A DNA stretch of 41,301 nucleotides. It comes from UBA11865 sp041570195 (GTDB lineage: Bacteria; Chloroflexota; Anaerolineae; Promineifilales; Promineifilaceae). A program made the position numbers and the translations under genes. Positions within the stretch are counted from its first letter, which is position 1; the number at the start of each line of letters is the position of its first letter. A model generated the notes under the pieces. That model saw nothing but the letters and a program-made list of their open reading frames with translations. It was not told where the DNA came from and did no database searches. The stretch spans positions 1 to 41,301 of the forward strand of contig JBFFWQ010000048.1 of NCBI GenBank assembly GCA_041570195.1. Direction: 5' to 3'. Of this stretch, positions 1-8,571 are shown piece after piece.

Positions 1-40
1 CCGGGCCAAACCGCCTGCCCAGGCAAAAGCCAGCGCCGGC

Positions 41-69
41 TTATGAAATACGCCAAAATTGGCTATACT
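41..69 (+). promoter_or_regulatory. Predicted sigma-70 promoter of gltA
   Basis: The -35 box TTATGA (41-46) is separated by 17 bp from the -10 box TATACT (64-69), which differs from consensus at one base. Transcription would start near 76, leaving a leader of about 80 bases before the citrate synthase start. The -35 box is weak. No other promoter-like pair is visible in the first 158 bases, which otherwise show no gene. Confidence 0.5.
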
Positions 70-158
70 AGCTGTACAATCCACACAACATGTGCAAATC
101 GCGACGACGGTCGATTTCGCCGGCGTGGCTCAAGGTAACTCAGCCAATGGAGACTAAT

Positions 159-1448
159 ATGACCCAAGAGACGCTTACTGTAACAGACAACCGTACCGGT
201 CGCACTTACGAGCTGCCGATCGCAGACGGAACCATCAGGGCGATGGATCTGCGCCAGATCAAGGTGGCCGATGACGATTTTGGACTGATGGCTTATGACC
301 CGGCCTTCAAAAACACAGCATCCACCAAGAGCAGAATTACCTACATTGATGGTGAAAAAGGCATATTGCGCTATCGGGGCTATCCTATACAGCAATTGGC
401 CACCAATTGCTCGTTTCTCGAGGTCGCCTACCTGATCATAGCCGGCGAGTTACCAACGCGAACACAATTGGAGGAATATGAGGGCTTCATTAAGCGGCAC
501 ATTCTGGTGCACGAGAACAACAAGGGCCTGATCAATGGCTTTCGTTATGATGCGCATCCGATGTCCATGCTGATCAGCATGGTGGCGGCCCACACGACAT
601 TTTACCCCGATGCGCGCAACGTCGAGGATCCTGAATCACGGCAGCTTCAGATGACGCGCCTAGTGGCCAAAATGCCGACGCTGGCCGCGTTCGCCTATCG
701 CTTCACCAAGGGTTTCCCTTTTGCTTATCCGGATCCTGATTTGAGCTACACTGGAAACTTTCTGAACATGATGTTTAAGCGCGCCGAGCCCAAGTACGAA
801 CCGAACCCGGTTCTGGAGCGAGCTCTGGATGTCCTGTTCATTCTTCATGCCGATCATGAGCAGAACTGTGGTACCAACGCCATGCGCTCGGTTGGCAGTT
901 CACGGGTCGATCCTTACAGCGCAACGGCGGCGGCGATAGCTGCGCTTTACGGGCCGCTGCATGGTGGAGCAAATGAGCAAGTTCTGCGAATGCTGGTGGC
1001 GATTGGCGACGTCGAAAACGTTCCATCATACGTTGAGCGAGTGAAGGCGGGCGAATTCCGCTTAATGGGCTTTGGCCATCGCGTCTATAAGAATTACGAT
1101 CCGCGGGCGACCCTCATCAAATCGATGGCCCATGAAGTATTCGAGGTGACCGGAGGCAATCAGCTGCTCGATATCGCGCTGGAGTTGGAGCGGATCGCGC
1201 TGGAGGATGAGTACTTCGTCAAGCGGAAGTTGTATCCAAACGTAGATTTCTACTCAGGTATCATCTACCAGGCCATGGGTCTGCCGGTCAGGATGTTCCC
1301 AGTGTTGTTTGCTATCCCGCGAACGGTAGGGTGGCTGGCCCAATGGGCCGAACTGACTGAGGACCCGGAGCAGGCCATCGCCCGGCCACGCCAAATCTAT
1401 CTGGGCTATGACGAAAGAGATTATGTGCCCATGGATCAGCGCGAATAG
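159..1448 (+). CDS. gltA: Citrate synthase
   Basis: Condenses oxaloacetate with acetyl-CoA to citrate in the TCA cycle, in the cytosol. The 429-residue product matches the length of the type II bacterial enzyme. The catalytic triad is in place: His268 in GPLHGGANE, His307 in GFGHRVYK and Asp363 in DFYSG; the HADHEQNCGTNAMR stretch is also typical. In-frame ATGs lie further upstream at 90 and 147, but only the ATG at 159 has a well-placed ribosome site (GGAG, 149-152), and the homologous N-terminus begins there. The gene stands alone, with a predicted promoter before it and a strong terminator after it. A 2-methylcitrate synthase is possible, but no prp genes are nearby. Confidence 0.96.
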   Translation: MTQETLTVTDNRTGRTYELPIADGTIRAMDLRQIKVADDDFGLMAYDPAFKNTASTKSRITYIDGEKGILRYRGYPIQQLATNCSFLEVAYLIIAGELPTRTQLEEYEGFIKRHILVHENNKGLINGFRYDAHPMSMLISMVAAHTTFYPDARNVEDPESRQLQMTRLVAKMPTLAAFAYRFTKGFPFAYPDPDLSYTGNFLNMMFKRAEPKYEPNPVLERALDVLFILHADHEQNCGTNAMRSVGSSRVDPYSATAAAIAALYGPLHGGANEQVLRMLVAIGDVENVPSYVERVKAGEFRLMGFGHRVYKNYDPRATLIKSMAHEVFEVTGGNQLLDIALELERIALEDEYFVKRKLYPNVDFYSGIIYQAMGLPVRMFPVLFAIPRTVGWLAQWAELTEDPEQAIARPRQIYLGYDERDYVPMDQRE

Positions 1449-1471
1449 GCGTCATATTCCCCCGAGACATG

Positions 1472-1505
1472 AAAGCGCCACGACCCGGCCGTGGCGCTTT
1501 TTCTT
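1472..1505 (+). terminator. Intrinsic terminator of gltA
   Basis: A perfect 11-bp stem (1472-1482 with 1490-1500) and a 7-base loop are followed by TTTTTCTTATT. On the other strand the stem also ends in a few T residues, so it may weakly stop the minus-strand operon that ends at 1539. Confidence 0.9.
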
Positions 1506-1538
1506 ATTAGTGCTTCCCACAGAGCGTAATGGCTATCT

Positions 1539-1808
1539 TCAGGCGCGATTCAACGAAGTGAGTGTACGTCTTCCTTCATTGGTCAACCAGAAAGTAGCTA
1601 CTGGAAACTTCTTGTTGCTGTCAAGTAACCCGGCCGCTCGCAAACGGCGCACATCTCTTGAGCTCACCGGTTGCCAGTTGCCGCTAGGCTCGTGTAGACG
1701 GAACATTTTGCGGCCGTCAACTTCACGATGTGACTTGAGTAGAGCCCCCTGGGAAATGGCCAATATGATTGCCTGCTCAGAACGGGATAGACGCACGCGC
1801 CAACTCAA
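1539..1808 (-). CDS. Small protein, possible winged-helix fold
   Basis: An 89-residue basic protein of no family I can name. The C-terminal half, with AAGLL, a hydrophobic strand and then WLTNEGRRTL, has the rhythm of a winged helix (recognition helix, wing and LTxxGRxxL), so a small DNA-binding role is possible. The first half has a helix SEQAIILAISQGA followed by a short beta-like part. Its start codon overlaps the stop of the 68-residue gene before it by four bases (ATGA), so the two are translationally coupled. It is the last gene of the group that starts with hesB. Coding status rests on the overlap and the protein-like composition. Confidence 0.6.
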   Translation of the reverse strand: MSWRVRLSRSEQAIILAISQGALLKSHREVDGRKMFRLHEPSGNWQPVSSRDVRRLRAAGLLDSNKKFPVATFWLTNEGRRTLTSLNRA

Positions 1809-2011
1809 CCAAGCTCGTGCACATGTTCTTGCAGCTTGCGCTGAGATATCTTCTTGTAGCTATCGCGGATTATTTGGTCCATCTCTTCGACTGGCAAGCG
1901 ATAGCCAAGAATCTCAAGCGCATCTTCGGGCGAGCGCCCGTAGGCGAGTTTCTTCCTGCCGTTCTTGAGATCAAACAAGTACATGTAGTGCGGAGTGCTA
2001 AAACTGCTCAT
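1805..2011 (-). CDS. Small conserved-looking protein of unknown function
   Basis: A 68-residue protein with an N-terminal aromatic strand (YMYLFDLKNGRKK), a segment GRSPEDALEILGYRL that reads like a helix after a loop, and a charged C-terminal helix. It has no cysteines and no signal peptide. It begins three bases after the stop of the radical SAM gene and overlaps the next gene by four bases, so it is clearly part of one transcript. I recognise no family. A partner or substrate of the radical SAM enzyme is conceivable from position only; the sequence shows no leader/core organisation that would make it a peptide precursor. Confidence 0.6.
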   Translation of the reverse strand: MSSFSTPHYMYLFDLKNGRKKLAYGRSPEDALEILGYRLPVEEMDQIIRDSYKKISQRKLQEHVHELG

Positions 2012-2014
2012 TTC

Positions 2015-3430
2015 TTAGGCTTTCGTCAGAACGTCGGTATAGGCGACATCTTTTGACTGGTCCGCGGCCGATAGCCCCCTGTTGATCTCTGCATCGTATT
2101 TGCCGGCCAGAAGGTCGCGATAGAATTGGTAATCAATGCCCTTCACTTTCTCATCGTCCGGGAAACGGTGATAATTATCTACGGACATCAAGCTGCGCCC
2201 CTCAGCGATTAGTTGGTGGCCCAAAGCCGATCCTGGGTAAGGGGCATAGAAGGATATCGAGGGCATCACGCGCTTCATACGCCTTAGCATGCGCATGGTC
2301 TTAAACGCATCTTCCCGCGTTTCGCCTGGGATGCCGAGCATTATGTTGGACCAGAACACAGGCGACTTGCGGCCCTCGCGCTCCATTTCAACGGCGATCT
2401 TGTCCAGCAGATCTATGGCAAAGAAGTTATCTTCTTCGGTGCACTCTTTATTGAGCAAGCGCAGTACACGATCGCTGCCCGATTCAAAGCCGATTGAAAT
2501 CGTGTCCCAATTGGTCTCTCTGACCAGCGCTTCAAATAGTTCCGGCCACTGGCGTACCGTGTCAGCGCGGCCTGCTGCCCAGTAGGGCCAGGTCTGATTG
2601 GCCAGACGCGGGTACTTCTCGATCCATTCTTCCAGCCAACTTGGATTCTGGAAGAACATGGAGTCGTGAATGACCAATGAGCCCAGTGGCCCAAAATGCT
2701 CGTCGAGATAATTCAACTCTTCGATGACCATTTCGACCGGCCGACGACCCATGTTCGGGATATACGAATTCTCATTACAGAATACACACTGCCAGGGACA
2801 GACGCGGCTGGTAATGATGGTCGCCACAGGCGCCGGCCCCCAACCACACTCAGGTTCCAATGGCCAATTGAAGGACTTTCGCAATTTGCGACTGGAAGGT
2901 CTTGGCCAGAGAGTTCGATCGATCATCGGCCACTCGGCCATCGATTTCGCACCCACACCCATTAAGACGCGCGGGAAAGCACCCGGATCGCGAACCAGAT
3001 CAACGATGATATTCTCACCCGGCCCCTGGCAGATCTTGTCGAATTCGTCGATGGCTGTCATTTCCTCGATAGCCACGGTCGCATGCATGCCGCCAGTTAG
3101 AATGATTCCCTCTGGATTGACTTCTTTGAAGATCTGAGCGGAGCGATAGGCCACCGGAAACGTGTAACTTCGCACGTTCATGATAAGCATTTGGTAGCCG
3201 GTTAGTTGCCGCCGCAGCTGCTCCCAAGACGTTACCGCCCGGGTAGATAGCAGATCCGTATGGATATCGTTCTGGTGCAAGATCGTTCGCAGCAGCCCAA
3301 GCCCATGATCTTGCCATTGCTCGTGCGGGCCATTGGGACTGACGAGATCACCCAGGTCGCCGAGATCGAGCCAGACTATATCTGAGGTTCGCCGGTGCTT
3401 CTTAGCGAACGGCCAAACGCTCGACAGCAT
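2015..3430 (-). CDS. B12-binding domain radical SAM protein
   Basis: A 471-residue member of the B12-binding radical SAM class (the BchE/HpnP type of architecture). Residues 20-150 look like a Rossmann-type cobalamin-binding domain with the typical LTGGMHAT turn near 113; the base-on DxHxxG motif is not visible. The radical SAM cluster motif is Cys211-x3-Cys215-x2-Cys218 (CPWQCVFC). A late HxxxP-like beta-barrel segment follows, ending near residue 430. Such enzymes do methylations, cyclisations or other radical chemistry; the substrate here is unknown. The start has GAGGA seven bases upstream. It is followed immediately by two small unknown genes and preceded by hesB and DUF2203, and HesB could supply the Fe-S clusters it needs. 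Confidence 0.88.
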   Translation of the reverse strand: MLSSVWPFAKKHRRTSDIVWLDLGDLGDLVSPNGPHEQWQDHGLGLLRTILHQNDIHTDLLSTRAVTSWEQLRRQLTGYQMLIMNVRSYTFPVAYRSAQIFKEVNPEGIILTGGMHATVAIEEMTAIDEFDKICQGPGENIIVDLVRDPGAFPRVLMGVGAKSMAEWPMIDRTLWPRPSSRKLRKSFNWPLEPECGWGPAPVATIITSRVCPWQCVFCNENSYIPNMGRRPVEMVIEELNYLDEHFGPLGSLVIHDSMFFQNPSWLEEWIEKYPRLANQTWPYWAAGRADTVRQWPELFEALVRETNWDTISIGFESGSDRVLRLLNKECTEEDNFFAIDLLDKIAVEMEREGRKSPVFWSNIMLGIPGETREDAFKTMRMLRRMKRVMPSISFYAPYPGSALGHQLIAEGRSLMSVDNYHRFPDDEKVKGIDYQFYRDLLAGKYDAEINRGLSAADQSKDVAYTDVLTKA

Positions 3431-3487
3431 TATATCGTCCTCAAATGTCTCATTATGAAGGAAAGCGCAGCGCCATCTAGACCGTAA

Positions 3488-3865
3488 TCAGACCGGCTGC
3501 CGACCCTTGAAGCCAGTATGCAATTCGTGATAAAAAGCAACCTGCGGTTCTCCATAGCGCCAGCAGAGATATACTTCGCGACCGTTTCGTTTGGCGAGGA
3601 AATCGACCAAACCAGTGTTCAGATCCTTGATGACGCAACCATAGGATCGGATTCGCTTGGCAAGCGATTCAATGGCCGCAAAGTCTTGCGCCAGCGCAGA
3701 CGCTACTGGCCCACCGATATCGCTCTGACCTGTAGTCAAGAGGTCGCTCATTTGTTTGCGCGACTCGATAACATTGGCGCGACGAGCCTGCAATGCTTCC
3801 ATCAGAGCGCTGATTTCCGGCAACAAGTCGTTGGCTTCTTCGACGGTGAAATAGCGGACAGGCAT
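3488..3865 (-). CDS. DUF2203 family protein
   Basis: A 125-residue cytosolic protein matching DUF2203: it opens with YFTVEEANDLLPEI, has a central helical hairpin (residues 15-70), and ends with the family pattern GLVDFLAKRNGREVYLCW, then a GE and HELHTGFKGRQPV. The function of the family is not established. An AAGGG ribosome site lies before the ATG. It sits 57 bp before the radical SAM gene and 77 bp after hesB; a terminator-like hairpin in the latter gap suggests that only part of the hesB transcripts read into it. Confidence 0.88.
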   Translation of the reverse strand: MPVRYFTVEEANDLLPEISALMEALQARRANVIESRKQMSDLLTTGQSDIGGPVASALAQDFAAIESLAKRIRSYGCVIKDLNTGLVDFLAKRNGREVYLCWRYGEPQVAFYHELHTGFKGRQPV

Positions 3866-3884
3866 GGGCCCTTTTACAAAGAAA

Positions 3885-3918
3885 GCGGGACGTCCAACAC
3901 CTGGGTGAGACGCCCCGC
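3885..3918 (-). terminator. Terminator-like hairpin between hesB and DUF2203
   Basis: Two 10-base arms (3885-3894 and 3909-3918) pair with one mismatch. Read on the minus strand, the hairpin is followed by TTTCTTTGT. It lies just after the hesB stop, so it probably ends or attenuates transcription there. Confidence 0.6.
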
Positions 3919-3942
3919 AGTAAACGCTAGCGAAGGATAGCT

Positions 3943-4353
3943 TTAGCTGCAGCTGCCGCAGCCGCCGCCTCCGTTATTGCCTGATGACTGGGCACCCGCG
4001 TTCGACTCGGTCTTGAAGGAATGACCACATCCGCACGAAGAAACGGCATTAGGATTGTCGATACGGAAGCCGCCACCCATCAAGCTATCCTCATAATCCA
4101 CGACCGCACCATCAAGGTACATTAGGCTCATGGAATCAACAAAAATCTTGACTCCCTCGTCCTCGAACACCATGTCGTTTTCGCCGGCAGCCGCGTCCAG
4201 GGCCATGCCATATTGCAGGCCTGAGCAGCCGCCACCGGAGACAAAGATCCGCAAACCATAGTCGGGGACCTCTTTTTGCACGAGTAGATTGCGCACCGTC
4301 TCGGCCGCGGAAGCTGTCAATTGGATCGAGTCACTTCTTTCCAAGGTGGTCAT
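3943..4353 (-). CDS. HesB/IscA/ErpA-type iron-sulfur insertion protein
   Basis: An A-type Fe-S carrier that passes clusters to apoproteins in the cytosol. The three invariant cysteines are present: Cys43 in GGGCSGLQYG, and Cys107 and Cys109 in SSCGCGHSF. The body of about 112 residues is normal for the family, but a tail of about 24 residues follows, rich in Asn and Gly and ending GGGGCGSCS, which adds Cys132 and Cys135. A near-consensus promoter lies upstream. ErpA cannot be separated from IscA here. The next genes include a radical SAM enzyme, a plausible client. Confidence 0.92.
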   Translation of the reverse strand: MTTLERSDSIQLTASAAETVRNLLVQKEVPDYGLRIFVSGGGCSGLQYGMALDAAAGENDMVFEDEGVKIFVDSMSLMYLDGAVVDYEDSLMGGGFRIDNPNAVSSCGCGHSFKTESNAGAQSSGNNGGGGCGSCS

Positions 4354-4437
4354 AGTCTTTACGTTCCTTGTGTGATGATTGTTGACCCACCAGAAAAATG
4401 GCGGCCAATAGCAAAATGCTTACATTTCGACGCGAGG

Positions 4438-4466
4438 ATTTTAGCAGCTATACCTCCACGTGTCAA
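4438..4466 (-). promoter_or_regulatory. Near-consensus promoter of the hesB group
   Basis: On the minus strand TTGACA (4461-4466) is followed after exactly 17 bp by TAAAAT (4438-4443). Transcription should start near 4432, about 78 bases before the hesB ATG. It is the best-matching sigma-70 promoter I found in the window. Confidence 0.75.
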
Positions 4467-4552
4467 TTTCTATCAATTTTTTCTTATTAAGTAAGAAGCG
4501 ACTTTCAGAGGCTCCGAGCCAACCTTCACCCAGCGCTGCGGCCGCTTTCTGG

Positions 4553-4581
4553 TTGTCTTACTCAGGTGCTCAAGATACAAT
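4553..4581 (+). promoter_or_regulatory. Predicted promoter of aspS
   Basis: TTGTCT (4553-4558), 17 bp, then TACAAT (4576-4581). Start near 4588 gives an 84-base leader before aspS. With the divergent hesB promoter this accounts for most of the 318-bp intergenic space; no T-box-like or other leader structure was recognised in it. Confidence 0.55.
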
Positions 4582-4671
4582 TCTGCCTGTTTTGCGGTAA
4601 GAGGGCCTGGCTGGCGATGCAGCACATGGCAACCGCTAACATGGCCGAGCTCTCTCTTAGGAAGGTCAGAG

Positions 4672-6438
4672 ATGTTGAAAACCCATAGTTGTGGTGAATT
4701 GCGAGCGGAAAACGTAGGTCAGAAGGTAACATTGGCCGGTTGGGTCAATCGCCGGCGCGACATGGGTGGCATCATCTTTGTTGATTTGCGAGACCGTGAT
4801 GGCAAGAGTCAGGTGGTGATTGACGCAAGTAGATCGCAAGAGTCATTCGATCTGGCTGAACAGGTCAGGTCTGAGTATGTCTTGCAAGTTAGCGGCATAG
4901 TTTCCCGCCGGCCGGCCGGTCAAGAGAACCCGCACATGGTCACAGGCGAAATCGAAGTCTTGACCGATAAATTGGAGATACTCAATGTTTCTAGAACGCC
5001 GCCCATTCCGGTTGGCGGCGATGAAAGCGTAGACGAGGCGCTACGACTGAGGTATCGCTACCTGGATCTGCGGCGCCCTCGGATGCAGCGCAATATGGTT
5101 ATTCGACACAAGGCCGTAAAATTCATTCGGGATTTTCTCGACGCGCGTAATTTCATTGAGGTTGAAACGCCTATTTTGTTCAAGAGTACACCGGAGGGCG
5201 CTCGAGACTATCTGGTTCCCAGCAGGATACACTCCGGTAAATTCTATGCCCTGCCTCAAAGTCCGCAGCAGCTGAAGCAATTGCTGATGGTGGCCGGCTA
5301 CGAGCGTTACTTCCAGATTGCCCGCTGTTTCCGCGATGAAGATCAGAGGTCCGATCGCCAGCCGGAATTCACGCAACTGGACCTGGAAATAAGCTTCGCC
5401 GAACGTGACGATATCCTGGATTTGATGGAAGAACTCATGATCGGCATGGTAGAGTCCACCAGTGAAGTCCCGTTGGCCTACACGGAGTTTCCTCGCTTGA
5501 GCCATGCCGAGTCAATGGCCCGTTTTGGCACTGACCGGCCCGACCTTCGCATCGCACTGGAATTAGTTGACGTCTCGGACATCGCCAGCAAAAGTGCTTT
5601 TCGTGTATTCTCCGAAAATGTCGCCGCCGGCCGGCCGGTGAAAGCGCTGAAAGCGCCTGGATGCGGTCATTATAGTCGCAAGCAAATCGACGAATTGGAA
5701 GAGATCGCTCGCGAGGCAGGCGCAAGGGGATTGGCCTGGATGGCTATCGACGCCGAAAGCGAACAGGCAAAGGGATTCATCACCAAATTCTTCACCGTCG
5801 AGCAACTGAGTCAGTTGATGGAGGTTTTGGAGGCAGAACCCGGCGACCTGTTGCTGTTTGCCAGCGATGATGTCCGCGTGGTCCACGACGTGCTGGGCGC
5901 ATTGCGTGACCAAATAGGCGAGCGCCTCGGCTACAAGGAACGCGAGGAGTTAGCCTTCGCCTGGATAGTCGACTTTCCTCTTTTCGAAGCGGACCTTGAG
6001 GAAGGGCACTATGCGCCAAGTCACCATATGTTCACCGCCCCTAAACGTGAGCATATCCCTTTGCTTGAGAGCGATCCGGCGGCCGTTCTCAGTGAGCAAT
6101 ATGATTTGGTTTGCAACGGCTATGAAGTAGGCGGCGGCAGCATTCGAATTCATGAGCGTGAACTTCAACAAAAGATCATGGGACTCATTGGCTTCAGTAT
6201 GGAAGAGGCGCGCAGCCAGTTCGGTCACATGCTAGACGCATTTGAATATGGCACGCCACCCCACGGCGGCATCGCGCCGGGTATTGACCGCCTGGTCATG
6301 TTAATGGCGGGCGAACCAAATATCCGCGAGGTCATTGCCTTTCCGAAGAGCCAGAACGCGGCTGATCTCATGGCCGATGCGCCGTCGACCGTGGCCGAGC
6401 GCCAATTAGACGATTTGCATATCAAGCTCAAGGAATAG
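4672..6438 (+). CDS. aspS: Aspartyl-tRNA synthetase
   Basis: Charges tRNA-Asp with aspartate. The 588-residue length is typical of the bacterial type. In order: an N-terminal OB anticodon-binding domain (GWVNRRRDMGG near residue 25), class II motif 1, motif 2 with the FRDED loop near 222, an inserted GAD domain at about 290-410, and motif 3 GIAPGIDRLVMLMAG close to the C-terminus. The ATG has AGGAAGG six bases upstream. Whether it discriminates against tRNA-Asn cannot be told from the sequence alone: the residue after RRRD, one of those used to separate the two classes, is Met here. Confidence 0.97.
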   Translation: MLKTHSCGELRAENVGQKVTLAGWVNRRRDMGGIIFVDLRDRDGKSQVVIDASRSQESFDLAEQVRSEYVLQVSGIVSRRPAGQENPHMVTGEIEVLTDKLEILNVSRTPPIPVGGDESVDEALRLRYRYLDLRRPRMQRNMVIRHKAVKFIRDFLDARNFIEVETPILFKSTPEGARDYLVPSRIHSGKFYALPQSPQQLKQLLMVAGYERYFQIARCFRDEDQRSDRQPEFTQLDLEISFAERDDILDLMEELMIGMVESTSEVPLAYTEFPRLSHAESMARFGTDRPDLRIALELVDVSDIASKSAFRVFSENVAAGRPVKALKAPGCGHYSRKQIDELEEIAREAGARGLAWMAIDAESEQAKGFITKFFTVEQLSQLMEVLEAEPGDLLLFASDDVRVVHDVLGALRDQIGERLGYKEREELAFAWIVDFPLFEADLEEGHYAPSHHMFTAPKREHIPLLESDPAAVLSEQYDLVCNGYEVGGGSIRIHERELQQKIMGLIGFSMEEARSQFGHMLDAFEYGTPPHGGIAPGIDRLVMLMAGEPNIREVIAFPKSQNAADLMADAPSTVAERQLDDLHIKLKE

Positions 6439-6500
6439 CCCCTGAGGCAGAGCGCTAGTGTGCGTCATTTGAGGTTTCGGGCAGGTTGGCGCAGGGAGCG

Positions 6501-8069
6501 TCAGTCGCCCGAGTCAGTCATTGACGCGTCGGGCCGGAGGGCCAGCGCCACGAGCCAGGCGACAATCGCGATGGCGCTGGAAATTAGGAAAGTTTCGGCA
6601 AGCACGGCCACGGTCGTGCTGGTGAGACCATCCACAAGAGCTGACTCATATGCTGGATCGTCAAATGGGGGGAGATCCACCTGGGTGCGCAGGATGTCAA
6701 ATCGGTATAGGCCCCAGGCTGTGAGACTAGAAAGTCCAACGCTCATACCAATGAGGCGCAGCACGATGACCAGGCTTGAGGCGATGCCGAGTTGATCCGC
6801 CGGGGCTGCGTTGATCACCGCCGCGCTAATGGGGGCGATGATGAGGCCGAAGCCGGCGCCGAGGATTGCCAGCTGCAACGCCATTTGGCCGTAGACTGAG
6901 TCGGGAGACCAGGACCAGCCCATTAGCGCAAATCCGGTGATCACCAACGTCAAACCGGCAAGGGCTACCGGCCGATAGCTCCAGCGCTCGGTAAGTCGTC
7001 CGCCGACGAAGGCCATTATAGCCATCGATGCGGTCATCGCGCTGAGGATCAGGCCGCTTTTTAAGGCCGCTTGCTGGGGATCGACCTCCAGGACGTTGAT
7101 CAGCAGCGGTACATTGACCATGGCGATGATGAGAACCGCCCCAACCAGGAAGTTTATGATACTGGCCTGGCTGAAGTTGGGCCGACCGAACAGGGCTGGA
7201 TCGAGCAATGGCTTTGTCTGAGATGCACCTGATGGAGCGCTCCGACCCTCCGGGCTACGGCTCAAGCGTCTTTCAACGAATACGAACAAGGCGAAAGCCG
7301 TTATGGCTACCAGGTAAAGAGGCAGCGCATGGGCTTCCTCCTGCCCAGACAGCGCGCTCAATGATCCCGCCGTTTGAATATCGCTGCTGCTCAGCAAGGC
7401 GATGCTCAACGATAGGAGAGCGGCCGACAATAACGCTGTGCCGAGCCAATCAATGTGCGATGCTCTTTTGTGATCAGGTAGTTTGGCCAGGGCCCACCAA
7501 GCCGCCGCTATACCGATCAGGCTGAGGGGAATGTTGATATAAAACTGCCAGCGCCAATCGAGGAAACGAATTAGTAACGCCCCATAAAGAGGGCCCCATA
7601 CCCAGCCGGCCGTATCGATAGCGCCAAGAGTTCCTAGGGCGGACGGGCGCCTGGCTGGCCGGAAGACGTCGCCAATGATGGCCATTCCCACCGGCACCAT
7701 GGCCCCGCCGCCCAGGGCAGTCAACACGCGTCCAAAGATGAACCATGGTAGCGTGGTGGCCAGCGGCACCCAGACAGAGCCAACCAAAAAAAGGACCAGA
7801 GCGCCGATGTAGACAGGCCGGCGGCCTACGATATCGCTTAAACGTCCCACGAAGGGCATGACGACAACGTAAGCGATTAGATAGGCATTGACAATCCAGG
7901 CCGCGTCGTCTAAACCCTCTGGCATGGGGATCTCGAGATCGAAGATGATCTGTCGCAACATCGTCGACACGACGGTCAGATCGTCGGCTGCAACGAAGAC
8001 CCCGAATGAGATGACGGCCAGAATCGCTCCAGGCGATGCGGTTCGGCCGATACCTTTCGTCGCGGGCAT
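6501..8069 (-). CDS. MFS transporter, DHA2 (EmrB/QacA-like) family
   Basis: A 522-residue inner-membrane protein with about 14 hydrophobic segments, the topology of DHA2 drug:proton antiporters. Visible motifs are a variant D1 in TM1 (DDLTVVSTMLRQ), motif A between TM2 and TM3 (GRLSDIVGRRPVYIG), and a motif C-like stretch in TM5 (LGTLGAIDTAGWVWGPLYG), the antiporter signature. An exporter of lipophilic or amphiphilic compounds is likely; the substrate is unknown. It is convergent with aspS and follows the Nfu_N-like gene by 31 bases. No regulator of the TetR or MarR type sits next to it. Confidence 0.9.
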   Translation of the reverse strand: MPATKGIGRTASPGAILAVISFGVFVAADDLTVVSTMLRQIIFDLEIPMPEGLDDAAWIVNAYLIAYVVVMPFVGRLSDIVGRRPVYIGALVLFLVGSVWVPLATTLPWFIFGRVLTALGGGAMVPVGMAIIGDVFRPARRPSALGTLGAIDTAGWVWGPLYGALLIRFLDWRWQFYINIPLSLIGIAAAWWALAKLPDHKRASHIDWLGTALLSAALLSLSIALLSSSDIQTAGSLSALSGQEEAHALPLYLVAITAFALFVFVERRLSRSPEGRSAPSGASQTKPLLDPALFGRPNFSQASIINFLVGAVLIIAMVNVPLLINVLEVDPQQAALKSGLILSAMTASMAIMAFVGGRLTERWSYRPVALAGLTLVITGFALMGWSWSPDSVYGQMALQLAILGAGFGLIIAPISAAVINAAPADQLGIASSLVIVLRLIGMSVGLSSLTAWGLYRFDILRTQVDLPPFDDPAYESALVDGLTSTTVAVLAETFLISSAIAIVAWLVALALRPDASMTDSGD

Positions 8070-8100
8070 ATAGTTGATACTCTTGGCGATAGCTGTCAGA

Positions 8101-8379
8101 TTACAGGAAGAATTCTTTCAGGGCGGTCGTTATTTCGGCTTCGACGCTATGCCAAGGAGTGCGCAAGTCTAGTTCGACGACAAGATCGTGGCTTTCGATT
8201 CGCATGCCGGCGATTCCCTCAATTGAGGCTAAGGCCTGCGCGACCGGCGATCCTTCCTCCATGGCTTCAACCGAACGGTAGTGTTCTGGATCGCCATCGG
8301 CAAGAAGCAAATTTGTATGAATTATCATTGTCGAGAGATCGTCGGTCGGTTCGCTTTCGATTTCAATGTATTCAGACAT
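8101..8379 (-). CDS. Nfu N-terminal-domain-like small protein
   Basis: A 92-residue acidic protein that resembles the Nfu/NifU N-terminal domain (PF08712) standing alone. It has an initial strand with IHTN, then DPEHYRSVEAMEEGSPVAQALASIEGI, where the SP-A-LF-like helix and IxGV turn are expected, then a strand pair ending in a helix with EITTALKEFF. It has no CxxC, so it would not carry a cluster itself. The family often has a scaffold-accessory role in Fe-S assembly, but a solo domain is functionally undefined. It may share a transcript with the MFS gene downstream. Confidence 0.6.
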   Translation of the reverse strand: MSEYIEIESEPTDDLSTMIIHTNLLLADGDPEHYRSVEAMEEGSPVAQALASIEGIAGMRIESHDLVVELDLRTPWHSVEAEITTALKEFFL

Positions 8380-8571
8380 CTTGCTACGTATACAATTGTA
8401 CCCACGATGGCTGCTCGCACATAATCAACTGCTGGAGCAACAGTGGCGGTTCAGCTATAATTCCGAGAAGTGGCTATTCAGCGCATGGTTCGGGTGACTA
8501 TTCGAGTCGGCCGGCTGGCGGTGAGCCTGTTCTGTCAAAGATACCGGACGTCGATTCTGGAGGGTTGAACA

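Noticed and set aside
4480..4665. Open minus-strand frame with protein-like composition between hesB and aspS
   Set aside because: It has no good start or ribosome site, runs into the aspS start, and covers the predicted aspS promoter. I take it as chance.
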